Shown in pieces: positions 1 through 7,800 of a stretch of 64,000 bases of DNA. The translations under genes and the position numbers were made by a program. Each line of letters begins with the position of its first letter. The stretch's first letter is position 1. Source of the DNA: Halorubrum rubrum (lineage in GTDB: Archaea; Halobacteriota; Halobacteria; Halobacteriales; Haloferacaceae); assembly GCF_024494685.1 (NCBI RefSeq), contig NZ_JANHDM010000006.1, forward strand, positions 124,001-188,000, in the 5' to 3' direction. Below the pieces are notes generated by a model. That model had not been told where the DNA came from, searched no databases, and saw only the letters and a list, made by a program, of their open reading frames with translations.

Positions 1-341
1 TTCATGTCGGCGCTCCCCCGGCCGTAGAGCCGACCGTCCTCGATCGTGCCCGCGTAGGGGTCGGCCGTCCACGCCTCGGGGTCGCCCGCGGGAACCACGT
101 CGAGGTGCCCGTTCAACACCACCGTCGGCCCCCCCTCGCCCACGCGGGCTCCGACCTGCTGACGGTCCGGATCCGGCTCCTCGAGCAGCGTCGCCTCGAT
201 CCCCTGCTCGCGGAACCAGTCGTACACGAACTCGGCGGCTGCCCCCTCGTTTCCGGGCGGGTTCTCCGTGGGGATCCGAACGAGATCGCGGGCGAGTTCG
301 GCGAGTTCCGTCGAGAACTCCGACACCGACTCCTCACTCAC
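1..341 (-). CDS. M20 family metallopeptidase (ArgE/DapE type), N-terminal part
   Basis: Partial gene running off the left edge; the 113 N-terminal residues are visible. M20 enzymes are di-zinc amidohydrolases such as acetylornithine deacetylase, succinyl-diaminopimelate desuccinylase and dipeptidases. The sequence shows the family signature NGHLDVVPAGD (first zinc ligand His and the following Asp), then a W-x-x-DPYAGTIEDGRLYGRG segment leading to SADMK, the conserved start of the metal-bridging motif. The N-terminal LVRIPTENPPGNE stretch is also typical. The start is taken as a GTG at 341, giving VSEESVSEF; no ATG fits upstream in this frame. A second, complete M20 gene lies at 26285-27610, so the two are probably paralogues. 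The substrate cannot be told from this fragment. Confidence 0.88.
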   Translation of the reverse strand, partial: MSEESVSEFSTELAELARDLVRIPTENPPGNEGAAAEFVYDWFREQGIEATLLEEPDPDRQQVGARVGEGGPTVVLNGHLDVVPAGDPEAWTADPYAGTIEDGRLYGRGSADM

Positions 342-625
342 GGGCCACCACCCGAGCGGACGTCGTCGCGGTCGGCAGAGAGGATCGATCGTCGTCACCG
401 TGGGTCGGCGGATCGCGTGCGGTCATCGTCTCCCACTCGCGAGCGCCGATCGATAAACCCCTCGGCGGCGTGCCGGGATCCGACTGAGTCGTTCGACGGT
501 ATCGCGTCGACGCGGTCCGCCGCGCGTGCGCCGTCGGGACGGGTCGATCGTTTAAGTGGGTGCGCACAGAGACGGGTAGACATGCGTCTTCCTCGCTCGA
601 ACGGTGACACGACCCGGAGGCTGCG
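342..625. other. Divergent intergenic region
   Basis: This region separates the divergently transcribed M20 peptidase and the CBS-domain membrane protein. A TATA-like GTTTAAGT at about 549-556 would place a plus-strand start near 578-582, leaving a leader of roughly 45 bases with a GGAGG element at 614-619 before the ATG at 626. No convincing gene was found here: the open frames on either strand show no family resemblance. Confidence 0.4.
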
Positions 626-1954
626 ATGGTAGATCTCGTCGTCTCCGGGTCGCGGCTCCTGCTCGCGTTGGTGTTGGTCGCGCTGAACGGCTTCTTCGTC
701 GCCTCGGAGTTCGCGTTCGTCCGGATCCGCTCGACGTCGGTCGAACAGCTCGCCGAGGAGGGGCGTCCGGGCGCGGACACCCTCGAGGAGGTGATGGCGA
801 ACCTCGACAACTACCTCGCGGTGACCCAACTCGGGATCACCCTCGCGTCGCTCGGCCTCGGGTGGGCCGGCGAGCCCGCCGTCGCCTCGCTCATCGAGCC
901 CCTCCTGGAGTCGGTCCTCCCGGCGAACCTCATCCACCTCGTCGCGTTCGCGATCGGGTTCAGCTTCATCACCTTCCTCCACGTCGTCTTCGGGGAACTC
1001 GCGCCGAAGACGATCGCCATCGCGCAGGCCGAGCGGCTCTCGCTTTTCGTCGCGCCACCGATGAAGCTCTGTTATCTGCTGTTTTACCCCGGACTCGTCG
1101 TGTTCAACGGGACCGCGAACGCGTTCACAAGCCTGATCGGCGTCCCGCCGGCCTCCGAAACCGACGAGACGCTCGACGAACGGGAGATCCGTCGGGTGTT
1201 GGCCCGAGCGGGCGAGGCGGGTCACCTCGAGGAGTCGGAAGTGGAGATGATAGAGCGCGTCTTCGAGACGGACGATATCCCGGTCACGACGGTCATGGTT
1301 CCGGGTCCCGACGTGGTGAGCGTCCCGACGGACGCGACCGTCCCGGAGCTTCGGGAGACGGTACGTGAGGCGGGCCACACGCGCTACCCGGTCGTCACGG
1401 CCGACGACGGGGGACGAGTCGTCGGCTTCCTCGACGTGAAGGACCTCCTCGAGGCGATCGGTCCCGACGAGGACGCCACGACCGCCGACGACCTCGCTCG
1501 CGAGGTACTCGTCGTCCCGGAGACGACGACGGTCGCGGAGTTGCTCGTGCGGTTCCAGGACGAATCCCGGCAGCTGGCGGTCGTGATAGACGAGTGGGGC
1601 GCGTTCGAGGGACTCGTCACCATCGAGGACGCAGTCGAGACCATCGTCGGCGAGCTCCGCGACGGGTTCGACATCCCCGGTCGGGAGCCCTCGATCCGAC
1701 GGTCCAGCGATGACGGGTACGAGATCGACGGCGGCGTCCCGCTGTCGGCGGTCAACGACGCGCTCGGCGTCGACTTCGACGGTGCGGGCTTCGAGACCCT
1801 CGGCGGGCTGGTGTTGGACCGGCTCGGTCGCCCGCCCGAGGTCGGCGACGCCGTCTCCGAGGGCGACTACGCGATCGAGGTGTCGGCGGTCGACGGCGCA
1901 CGCGTCTCTACGGTCCGGATCCGCAAGGAGGAGTCGTCGGGCGGGGAGACGTAA
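626..1954 (+). CDS. CNNM/CorC (hemolysin C-like) membrane protein with CBS pair
   Basis: Integral membrane protein of 442 residues, a family linked to Mg2+/Co2+ transport or efflux. The N-terminal DUF21 region (about 1-190) has four hydrophobic segments and the conserved GELAPKTIAI motif. Two CBS domains follow at about 205-330 (TTVMVPGPDVVSV, then VVGFLDVKDLL, then VVIDEWGAFEGLVTIED), which in relatives bind adenine nucleotides. A C-terminal CorC/HlyC domain occupies about 350-435 (YEIDGGVPLSAVNDALG, then GLVLDRLGRPPEVGD). All three modules are in the usual order and the length is normal. The start ATG is preceded by GGAGG at about 614-618. The transported ion is not deducible. Confidence 0.9.
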   Translation: MVDLVVSGSRLLLALVLVALNGFFVASEFAFVRIRSTSVEQLAEEGRPGADTLEEVMANLDNYLAVTQLGITLASLGLGWAGEPAVASLIEPLLESVLPANLIHLVAFAIGFSFITFLHVVFGELAPKTIAIAQAERLSLFVAPPMKLCYLLFYPGLVVFNGTANAFTSLIGVPPASETDETLDEREIRRVLARAGEAGHLEESEVEMIERVFETDDIPVTTVMVPGPDVVSVPTDATVPELRETVREAGHTRYPVVTADDGGRVVGFLDVKDLLEAIGPDEDATTADDLAREVLVVPETTTVAELLVRFQDESRQLAVVIDEWGAFEGLVTIEDAVETIVGELRDGFDIPGREPSIRRSSDDGYEIDGGVPLSAVNDALGVDFDGAGFETLGGLVLDRLGRPPEVGDAVSEGDYAIEVSAVDGARVSTVRIRKEESSGGET

Positions 1955-2054
1955 CGTCTCGCGATCTGTCGGCACGACGACCGCGCGGGACGGTGCCACG
2001 CCCGATCGTGAGTCGTAACGGTTATCAGTCGAAACGGGATACGTGAGGGTGCGT

Positions 2055-2128
2055 GTCCGGGTTAGGGTAGTGGACTATCCTTCAGCCTTGTGGAGGCTGA
2101 GACGCGGGTTCGATTCTCGCACCCGGAC
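2055..2128 (+). tRNA. tRNA-His (GTG)
   Basis: Folds as a full cloverleaf. The acceptor is eight pairs, GTCCGGGT with ACCCGGAC, so the extra G at position -1 opposite C73 that marks tRNA-His is encoded. The D stem is GGGT/ATCC. The anticodon stem is CAGCC/GGCTG with loop TTGTGGA, giving anticodon GTG. The T-arm is GCGGG, loop TTCGATT, CTCGC. No CCA is encoded, as usual in haloarchaea, and there is no intron. The gene lies between the CBS membrane protein gene and aspS. Confidence 0.95.
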
Positions 2129-2163
2129 TTTCTGAGGAACGTAGTGACGAAGAAAGCTGGAAG

Positions 2164-2230
2164 GCGAGATCGAACCACGCGAGACGAGCGTTAGCGAGTC
2201 TCGCAATCGGGTTCGATTCTCGACCCGGAC
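2164..2230. repeat. Inverted and direct partial copies of the tRNA-His 3' part
   Basis: At 2164-2176 lies a reverse-complement copy of the tRNA-His T-arm (GCGAGATCGAACC, one base shorter than the exact complement). At 2205-2230 lies a direct copy of the T-arm 3' side and acceptor strand ending in ACCCGGAC, identical to the tRNA 3' end apart from small changes. Between them sits GACGAGCGTTAGCGAG (2183-2198). The same arrangement follows tRNA-Pro at 17460-17570. It may be an integration scar, a structured tRNA trailer or a repeat family; the sequence alone does not decide. Confidence 0.7.
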
Positions 2231-2327
2231 CTACACGGCGGAGCGGTGTTGCGTTTTCACCGGTTCTCAACACAACGAGAACCATCTGTCTCAGTTGACC
2301 GGAATCGGAGTGGGAGCGTTCCGGGCC

Positions 2328-3632
2328 TTACGGCTCCAGCCGGTTCGGGTCGCGCGGGAACATGATCGCCTCCTTGATGTTTTCGAGGTCGGCGACCTGC
2401 TGGACGAGCCGGTCGATCCCGAGCCCGTACCCGCCGTGCGGGGGCGTCCCGAAGCTCAGCGCCTCGATGTAGAACTCGAAGTTCGCCTGCTCGACGCCCT
2501 CTTCCTCCATGACCTCGACCATGCGATCCACGTCGTGTTCGCGCTGGCCGCCCGAGGAGAGCTCCTGCCCCTCGTAAATGAGGTCGAACTTCCGGGAGGC
2601 GATCTCGTCGCCCTCCACGTCCTGCATGTAGTAGAACTTCTCCTCGGGGTATCCGACGACGAAGAACGCGGGGTGGCCCCGCTCGGCGAAGTGCTCGCCG
2701 AGCAGCTTCTCGCCCTTGGTGTCGAGGTCGGTCGGGTCCTCCGGGAAGTGGCCGAACTCCGTCTCGAGGAGGTCGAGCGCCTCGTCGAAGGTGATCCGCG
2801 GGAACTCCTCCTCGGGAACCGTCAGGTCGACGTCGAGGAGGTCGAGTTCGCGCTCCGCGTTCTCGACGACGGCCCGGATCGCGTACCGGAGCGACTCCTC
2901 CTGGACGTCCATCACGTCGTGGTGGTCGTCGATGTAGGCCAGCTCGACGTCGAACATCGCGATCTCGGAAACGTGTCGGGAGGTCGCGAAGTCCTCGGCG
3001 CGGAACGCGGTGCCGGTCTCGTAGACGGCCTCGTAGCCGGCCGCCATCAGGATCTGCTTGTACAGCTGCGGGCTCTGGGAGAGGAACGCGTCGCGGTCGT
3101 AGTAGAGGATCGGGAACAGCTCCGCGCCGCCCTCCGCGCCGCCCTTCGAGATCAGCGGCGTCTTGATGTCGACGAATCCCTCCTCGTCGAACCACTCCTC
3201 CATCGCGGTCATCAGCTTCGAGCGCAGCGAGAACACCGCGAGCGTCTCGGGCTTGCGGAGGTCCAGTGCGCGGTTGTCGAGCCGCGTGGAGAGGTCGACG
3301 TCCACGTCCTTCGATATCTCGAGCGGAAGCGGCGAGTCGGCCTCGTCGAGCACCTCGTAGGCCGTCGGCGCGAGTTCGACCCCGCCGGGTGCCTGGTCGC
3401 TCTCGAGCGGCTCGCCGACGACCCGGACGACGTCCTCGGAACCCGCGTCCTGAACGGCCTCGAACAGCTCCGGCTCCCGCTCCTCCTTGAAGACGACCTG
3501 GATGAGTCCCTCGCGGTCGCGCACGATGAGGAACACCAGTCCGCCGAGGTCCCGGATCTCGTGGACGTGGCCCGCGATCGCGACCTCGTCCGCCTCCGGG
3601 TCGACCTCCGACGTGTGAATGCGCTCGATCAT
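2328..3632 (-). CDS. aspS: Aspartyl-tRNA synthetase (archaeal type)
   Basis: Class IIb aminoacyl-tRNA synthetase of 434 residues that charges tRNA-Asp. In archaea lacking AsnRS it may also charge tRNA-Asn for later amidation; whether this one is non-discriminating cannot be read from the sequence. The N-terminal OB fold (about 1-100) binds the anticodon ([21 protein letters not shown]). The catalytic domain shows class II motif 2 around [15 protein letters not shown] and motif 3 in [19 protein letters not shown], with the usual archaeal ending [12 protein letters not shown]. The length matches archaeal AspRS, without the bacterial GAD insertion. The start at 3632 gives [17 protein letters not shown], the expected N-terminus. 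Confidence 0.96.
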   Translation of the reverse strand: MIERIHTSEVDPEADEVAIAGHVHEIRDLGGLVFLIVRDREGLIQVVFKEEREPELFEAVQDAGSEDVVRVVGEPLESDQAPGGVELAPTAYEVLDEADSPLPLEISKDVDVDLSTRLDNRALDLRKPETLAVFSLRSKLMTAMEEWFDEEGFVDIKTPLISKGGAEGGAELFPILYYDRDAFLSQSPQLYKQILMAAGYEAVYETGTAFRAEDFATSRHVSEIAMFDVELAYIDDHHDVMDVQEESLRYAIRAVVENAERELDLLDVDLTVPEEEFPRITFDEALDLLETEFGHFPEDPTDLDTKGEKLLGEHFAERGHPAFFVVGYPEEKFYYMQDVEGDEIASRKFDLIYEGQELSSGGQREHDVDRMVEVMEEEGVEQANFEFYIEALSFGTPPHGGYGLGIDRLVQQVADLENIKEAIMFPRDPNRLEP

Positions 3633-3753
3633 AGGGTAGCTTACCTCCGAGTGGCCGGGCGTCGGTCATAGGCCTGTCGTCTTCGCGTCGGCGGTCCGGC
3701 GTCATCGCGTCGATGAACGGTCGTACGCGCGGATCCGGGGCGGCCGCTTCGGC

Positions 3754-5283
3754 TCACTCGTCCGCGCCGCCGTCGGCGAGTTCGTCGCGGACGCGCGACT
3801 CCGCCCGGCGGAGCACCTCGCGGACGGGGAGGTTCGTCTCGGCGGCGACCGTTTCCGCCTCGTCGTACTCGGCGCTCACGTCGTAGACGTCGCCGTCGGC
3901 AGTCGAGGCCACCTTCACCGACACCTCGTGGTCGATCCCGTCGACCGAGACGATCGCGGTCTCGAAGGCGCGCTCGGCGATCCAGCGGTGGCTCGCGCCC
4001 GCCTGTCGCACGCCGAGCGTGCCGGTCTCCCGAGCGAGCCGCTCCGCGACCGCCGCCGCGTCCGTCGGCTTACAGATCACCTTCACGAGGTGGCCCGGCC
4101 GCGACTTCTTCATCGTCGTCGGCACGATCGTCACGTCGAGAGCGCCGGTCGCCGCGAGCGATTCCTGGAGCCCGCCGAGCACCTCCGGCGCGGCGTCGTC
4201 GAGGTTGGTCTCCAGCACCGCGACGTCGTCGCCGACGAGCCCTCCGGATCCGGAGCCGTGTGCGTGGGCGTCCTCCGCCGTCTCTTCGTCGCCGGCTTTC
4301 CCGCTCTCCTCGCCGCCGTCGCCGACGATCGCCCGGAGCACGTTCGGGTGGCGGTCGAAGGTCGCGTCGCCCGCGCCGTACCCCGCACCGTCGACGCGGA
4401 GCGCCGGCAACGCGTCGACGCCATCGGCGACGGCACCGAGGATCGCCGCGCCGGTCGGCGTCAGCAGCTCGCGATCGATCGGACCGCCGACGAGCGTGAG
4501 GCCGGCGCGCTCCGCGATCCCGACCACCGCCGGGGCCGGGACCGGATAGACGCCGTGAGCCATTTCGACCTCGCCGCCGCCCGCCGCAAGCGGCGTGGTG
4601 ACGACCCGATCGACGTCGAGGTCGTCCAAGAGCAGCATCGCGCCGACGATGTCGGCGACGGCGTCGTCCGCGCCCACCTCGTGGAATGCCGTCTCCTCGA
4701 GGTCGGTCCCGTGAGTCGACGCCTCGGCCCGGCCGAGCAGTTCGAAGGCCTCGAGCGCGGTCGCCTCGACCGCCGCGGGCAGGTCCATCGACTCGACGAC
4801 CTCGACGACCTCCGGGTAGGTTCGATGGACGCCGGCTCCCTCAGCGTGGGTGTGCCCGTGGCCGTGTTCGTGGGTGTGGCCGTGGTCGTGGGTGTGGTCG
4901 TGGTCGTGAGTGTGGTCGTGATCGTCGGAATGGTCGTGGGTGTGGTCGTGGCCGTGATCGTGGTCGTGGCCGTGGTCGTGGTCGTGGCCGTGGTCGTGGT
5001 CGTGGCCGTGGTCGTGGTCGTGGCCGTGGTCGTGGTCGTGGCCGTGGTCGTGGTCGTGAGTGTGGGCGTCGACGTCGGGATCGTCCCGCTCGTCCTCCTC
5101 GAGGAGTATGTCGACGCTGGTCGCTCGAATTCCGTTTTTCATCGTCTCGCCGACCTCGTAGCGGACGGGAAGCCGCTCCTCGACCGGGTCGAGCACCGCG
5201 GCGTCGGCACCGGCCGCGATCAGCGCGGCACAGATCATGTCGCCGGCCGCGCCGGTCCGACCGTCGAAAGCGAGCGTGCGCAT
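3754..5283 (-). CDS. larC: LarC-type nickel insertion protein (DUF111) with very long His tract
   Basis: LarC inserts nickel into the pincer cofactor of lactate racemase and related enzymes. The 509-residue product starts MRTLAFDGRTGAAGDM, the conserved LarC N-terminus. The core motifs include EVGADDAVADIVGA, LTPTGAAILG and the C-terminal VLETNLDDAAPEVLGGL. Residues about 73-150 form a low-complexity tract of Asp-His-Gly-His repeats, far longer than the short His loop of most family members and suited to nickel storage. I placed the start at 5283 rather than at a longer upstream option because a TATA-like element (5305-5311 on the opposite strand reading) lies about 25 bases ahead, which suggests a leaderless mRNA. 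No larB or larE is visible nearby. Confidence 0.9.
   Translation of the reverse strand: MRTLAFDGRTGAAGDMICAALIAAGADAAVLDPVEERLPVRYEVGETMKNGIRATSVDILLEEDERDDPDVDAHTHDHDHGHDHDHGHDHDHGHDHDHGHDHDHGHDHDHGHDHTHDHSDDHDHTHDHDHTHDHGHTHEHGHGHTHAEGAGVHRTYPEVVEVVESMDLPAAVEATALEAFELLGRAEASTHGTDLEETAFHEVGADDAVADIVGAMLLLDDLDVDRVVTTPLAAGGGEVEMAHGVYPVPAPAVVGIAERAGLTLVGGPIDRELLTPTGAAILGAVADGVDALPALRVDGAGYGAGDATFDRHPNVLRAIVGDGGEESGKAGDEETAEDAHAHGSGSGGLVGDDVAVLETNLDDAAPEVLGGLQESLAATGALDVTIVPTTMKKSRPGHLVKVICKPTDAAAVAERLARETGTLGVRQAGASHRWIAERAFETAIVSVDGIDHEVSVKVASTADGDVYDVSAEYDEAETVAAETNLPVREVLRRAESRVRDELADGGADE
4842..5072 (-). repeat. 18-bp tandem repeat encoding the His tract of LarC
   Basis: Inside larC the plus strand repeats the 18-mer GTGGTCGTGGTCGTGGCC about five to six times almost perfectly between about 4958 and 5056. 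Degenerate copies extend the tract on both sides. On the coding strand each unit reads Gly-His-Asp-His-Asp-His. Near-perfect nucleotide identity between units indicates recent expansion, and the copy number probably varies between strains. Confidence 0.85.
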
Positions 5284-5583
5284 GCGAACACGCACGCGGC
5301 CGACCAATAAAGAGCCGTCCCACTCGGCGAGGGAGCCGTTCCGCCCGACGCGTCCGCCCCACAGCTCCCCGACCGCGGGTCGTCGGCTCGGGAGTCGGCA
5401 CGGATCGGCGGCCACTACACGGGGTATCAATCAGATGCCGAGAACGATCCGGGAGGAGCGAACGCCGCCGACACGCCGGGAGGCGTCGCTCTCGGCGCGC
5501 CCGTCTGTCAGGGACGTTCAGTATGTCCGATCGCTGTGGTTTCCGAACACCTAAGCCCGAAGTGGCCGAGTCGGGAAGTAACG
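5284..5583. promoter_or_regulatory. Divergent promoter region larC / amylase
   Basis: The minus-strand TATA-like TCTTTATTGG near 5305-5313 lies the right distance from the larC ATG for a leaderless transcript. Toward the amylase gene, a short CACCTAAGCC at about 5548 is the only weak TATA-like candidate close to the ATG at 5584. No gene-like reading frame was found in this region. Confidence 0.4.
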
Positions 5584-7572
5584 ATGGACCACCCAGGCCC
5601 GCCGCAGTTCGTCGCCGTCGGCGACGCGGTACAGTTAGCGCCACGCGACCCCGATCCCGAGGCCACCTACCGGTGGACGGTCACCGAGGCACCGATCGCG
5701 AGCGAGGCGACCGTCGACGACGGGGCGGTCGAGGAGTTCGTTCCCGACGTACCCGGCCGCTACCGGCTCACGCTCGAAACCCCCGAGGGACGACACCACC
5801 TGACGGTCCGGGTCTTTCCGGGCGACCACAGGCCCACCGGCGAGGGAGCCGGCGGAGCCGGAGCCGCCGGCCGGAGCGGATACAGCGGGAAGAGCGGGTA
5901 CAGCGGACGGAGCGGCTCCGCCCGCGGGAGCGGCGGGAAGAGCGGTCCCGTCTCGGGATCCGGCTCGGGTGCGCGAGAGCAGCCGCCGGAACACGAGGAC
6001 GGCCGGCCGCGGGTCAGGCTCAACGCCGAGATCGAGGCCGACGAGGCGGTCGTCCGCGCGACGCCGACCCCGCATCCGGACTCGTCGCGGGACCCGAGCG
6101 ACCTCGACGTGGAGTTCCTCCTCGACGACCGCGACGGCGTGACTCGCGGCGACGTGACGGTCGACGACCGCGAGCTTCGCGTCCCGCTCGCGGCGATCGA
6201 CGAGCGGGTCCGGGTCCACGGGGTCGCCGTCGGCGCGAGCTACAGCGTCGCCGACGCGGTGAGCGTCGACCGGCTCGGCGACGGCGACGACGTCGGGGTC
6301 ACGCGACTCAACGACCCGCCGGCGTGGGCCACGGACGCCACGCTGTACGAGATCTACGTCCGGGGGTACGCGGCCGACGACGACGAGGCCGAGACCACCT
6401 TCGAGGCGCTCGAGAAGCGGCTCGACTACCTCGAGGAGCTCGGCGTGGACACGCTGTGGCTCACGCCGGTGCTCCAACACGACGGCGCGCCCCACGGCTA
6501 CAACATCACGGACTTCTTCTCCATCGCCGACGATCTCGGCGACCGCGAGGACTACGAGGCGTTCGTCGACGCGGCCCACGACCGGGGCATGAGGGTGCTC
6601 TTCGACCTCGTGTTGAACCACTCCGCGCGCGATCACGAGTGGTTCCGGGACGCCTACCGGAACCCCGACTCGCCGTACCGCGACCGATACGAGTGGCAGG
6701 AGTCGGGCGAGCCGGGCACCTACTTCGACTGGGAGCTCATCGCCAACTTCGATTTCACCAGCCTCGAGGTCCGCCGGCACCTCCTCGAAGCCGCCGACAC
6801 GTGGGCCGCGGTCGCGGACGGGTTCCGGTGTGACATGGCGTGGGCGGTGCCGGAGTCGTTCTGGAAGGAACTCAGGGAGCGACTCAAGGCCGAGGATCCG
6901 GAGTTCCTGCTGCTCGACGAAACGATCCCGTACATCGCCGACTTCCACGAGGGGATGTTCGACGTCCACTTCGACACCACGCTGTATTTCGCCCTCCGGC
7001 AGGTCGGCCGCGGCCACGAGCCGGCCGACTCCCTGCTCGAGGCGGTCGAGGGCCGGGCGCGCTCCGGCTTCCCGGACCACGCCGCGTTCATGCTCTACTT
7101 AGAGAACCACGACGAGACGCGGTACCTCGTCGAGTGCGGCGACGACGCCGCGAAGGCCGCCGCCGGCGCGCTGTTCACCCTCCCAGGGGTCCCGATGCTC
7201 TACGGCGGCCAGGAGCTCGGCCAGCGGGGCAACCGCGACCCGCTCGCGTGGGATCACGCCCGCGAGGACGTCCGTGCGCACTACGACGACCTGCTCGCGC
7301 TCCGGGAGGCGCATCCGGTCCTCGGGTCCGCCGGCGATCTCGCTCGCGTCGACCACGAGACGGCGGGGTCGGCCGACCCCGACGACGTCGTGGCCTTCGC
7401 CCGCGAGGGGGAGGCGGCGAGCTACGTCGTGCTGCTCAACTTCGGTCCCGAAACCGCCGTCGTCGGGATCGACGAGGCGGTCGACGCGACCGACCTCGTC
7501 TCCGGCGAGTCGCGGGCGGCGGCGGAGGGACTGACCGTCGAGGACGTCGCGGTCTTCGAAGTCGCGGACTGA
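5584..7572 (+). CDS. GH13 alpha-amylase family glycosidase
   Basis: A 662-residue alpha-glucan-acting enzyme, without an evident signal peptide and therefore probably cytoplasmic. The four GH13 regions are present: DLVLNH (region I), GFRCDMAW with the nucleophile Asp (II), LLLDETIP with the acid/base Glu (III) and LENHDE with the transition-state Asp (IV). The N-terminal 80 residues look like a beta-sandwich module (YRWTVTEAPIASEA to YRLTLETPEGRHHLTV). They are joined by an unusual Gly/Ser/Arg-rich linker (about residues 80-135, repeats such as YSGKSGYSGRSGS) to a second module and then the catalytic barrel from about residue 255. The start at 5584 was preferred over one 48 bases upstream because the protein then begins MDHPGPPQF. 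Substrate specificity is not determined. Confidence 0.9.
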   Translation: MDHPGPPQFVAVGDAVQLAPRDPDPEATYRWTVTEAPIASEATVDDGAVEEFVPDVPGRYRLTLETPEGRHHLTVRVFPGDHRPTGEGAGGAGAAGRSGYSGKSGYSGRSGSARGSGGKSGPVSGSGSGAREQPPEHEDGRPRVRLNAEIEADEAVVRATPTPHPDSSRDPSDLDVEFLLDDRDGVTRGDVTVDDRELRVPLAAIDERVRVHGVAVGASYSVADAVSVDRLGDGDDVGVTRLNDPPAWATDATLYEIYVRGYAADDDEAETTFEALEKRLDYLEELGVDTLWLTPVLQHDGAPHGYNITDFFSIADDLGDREDYEAFVDAAHDRGMRVLFDLVLNHSARDHEWFRDAYRNPDSPYRDRYEWQESGEPGTYFDWELIANFDFTSLEVRRHLLEAADTWAAVADGFRCDMAWAVPESFWKELRERLKAEDPEFLLLDETIPYIADFHEGMFDVHFDTTLYFALRQVGRGHEPADSLLEAVEGRARSGFPDHAAFMLYLENHDETRYLVECGDDAAKAAAGALFTLPGVPMLYGGQELGQRGNRDPLAWDHAREDVRAHYDDLLALREAHPVLGSAGDLARVDHETAGSADPDDVVAFAREGEAASYVVLLNFGPETAVVGIDEAVDATDLVSGESRAAAEGLTVEDVAVFEVAD

Positions 7573-7800
7573 CCGAGACCTGCCGGCGGTCGTCGACTCA
7601 CCGATCGACCGCCCTCCCGGCTCCCCGGCGAAAACGCACGGTGACGACGGGGTTTTAAACACGGAGGCAGTACCATGTGATAAGATGACATACCACAGCA
7701 CGGACGGACCACTGACCGTCCGATCGGCGGGCGAGACCCCTCGGAGCAACAGGCTTATTCCCGAACCGGGTGCAGGTACGGCTATCCCCCGCGAGGAATC
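7573..7800. other. Intergenic region upstream of cdc48
   Basis: A TATA-like GGCTTATTCC at about 7749-7758 would place the cdc48 transcript start near 7780. A second A/T-rich element, GGTTTTAAAC, lies at about 7652. A 39-codon frame from 7685 ends just inside the cdc48 start, but it lacks any family resemblance and is not called as a gene. Confidence 0.4.

Noticed and set aside
3928-5310. Long plus-strand reading frame opposite larC with a Val-rich repeat region
   Set aside because: It is the antisense of the His tract and of conserved LarC sequence. Its composition (poly-Val) is explained by the tandem repeat, and it has no family resemblance.
4686-6833. 715-codon plus-strand frame across larC and amylase
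   Set aside because: Arg-rich translation typical of an off-frame reading of GC-rich genes. It crosses two real genes on both strands.
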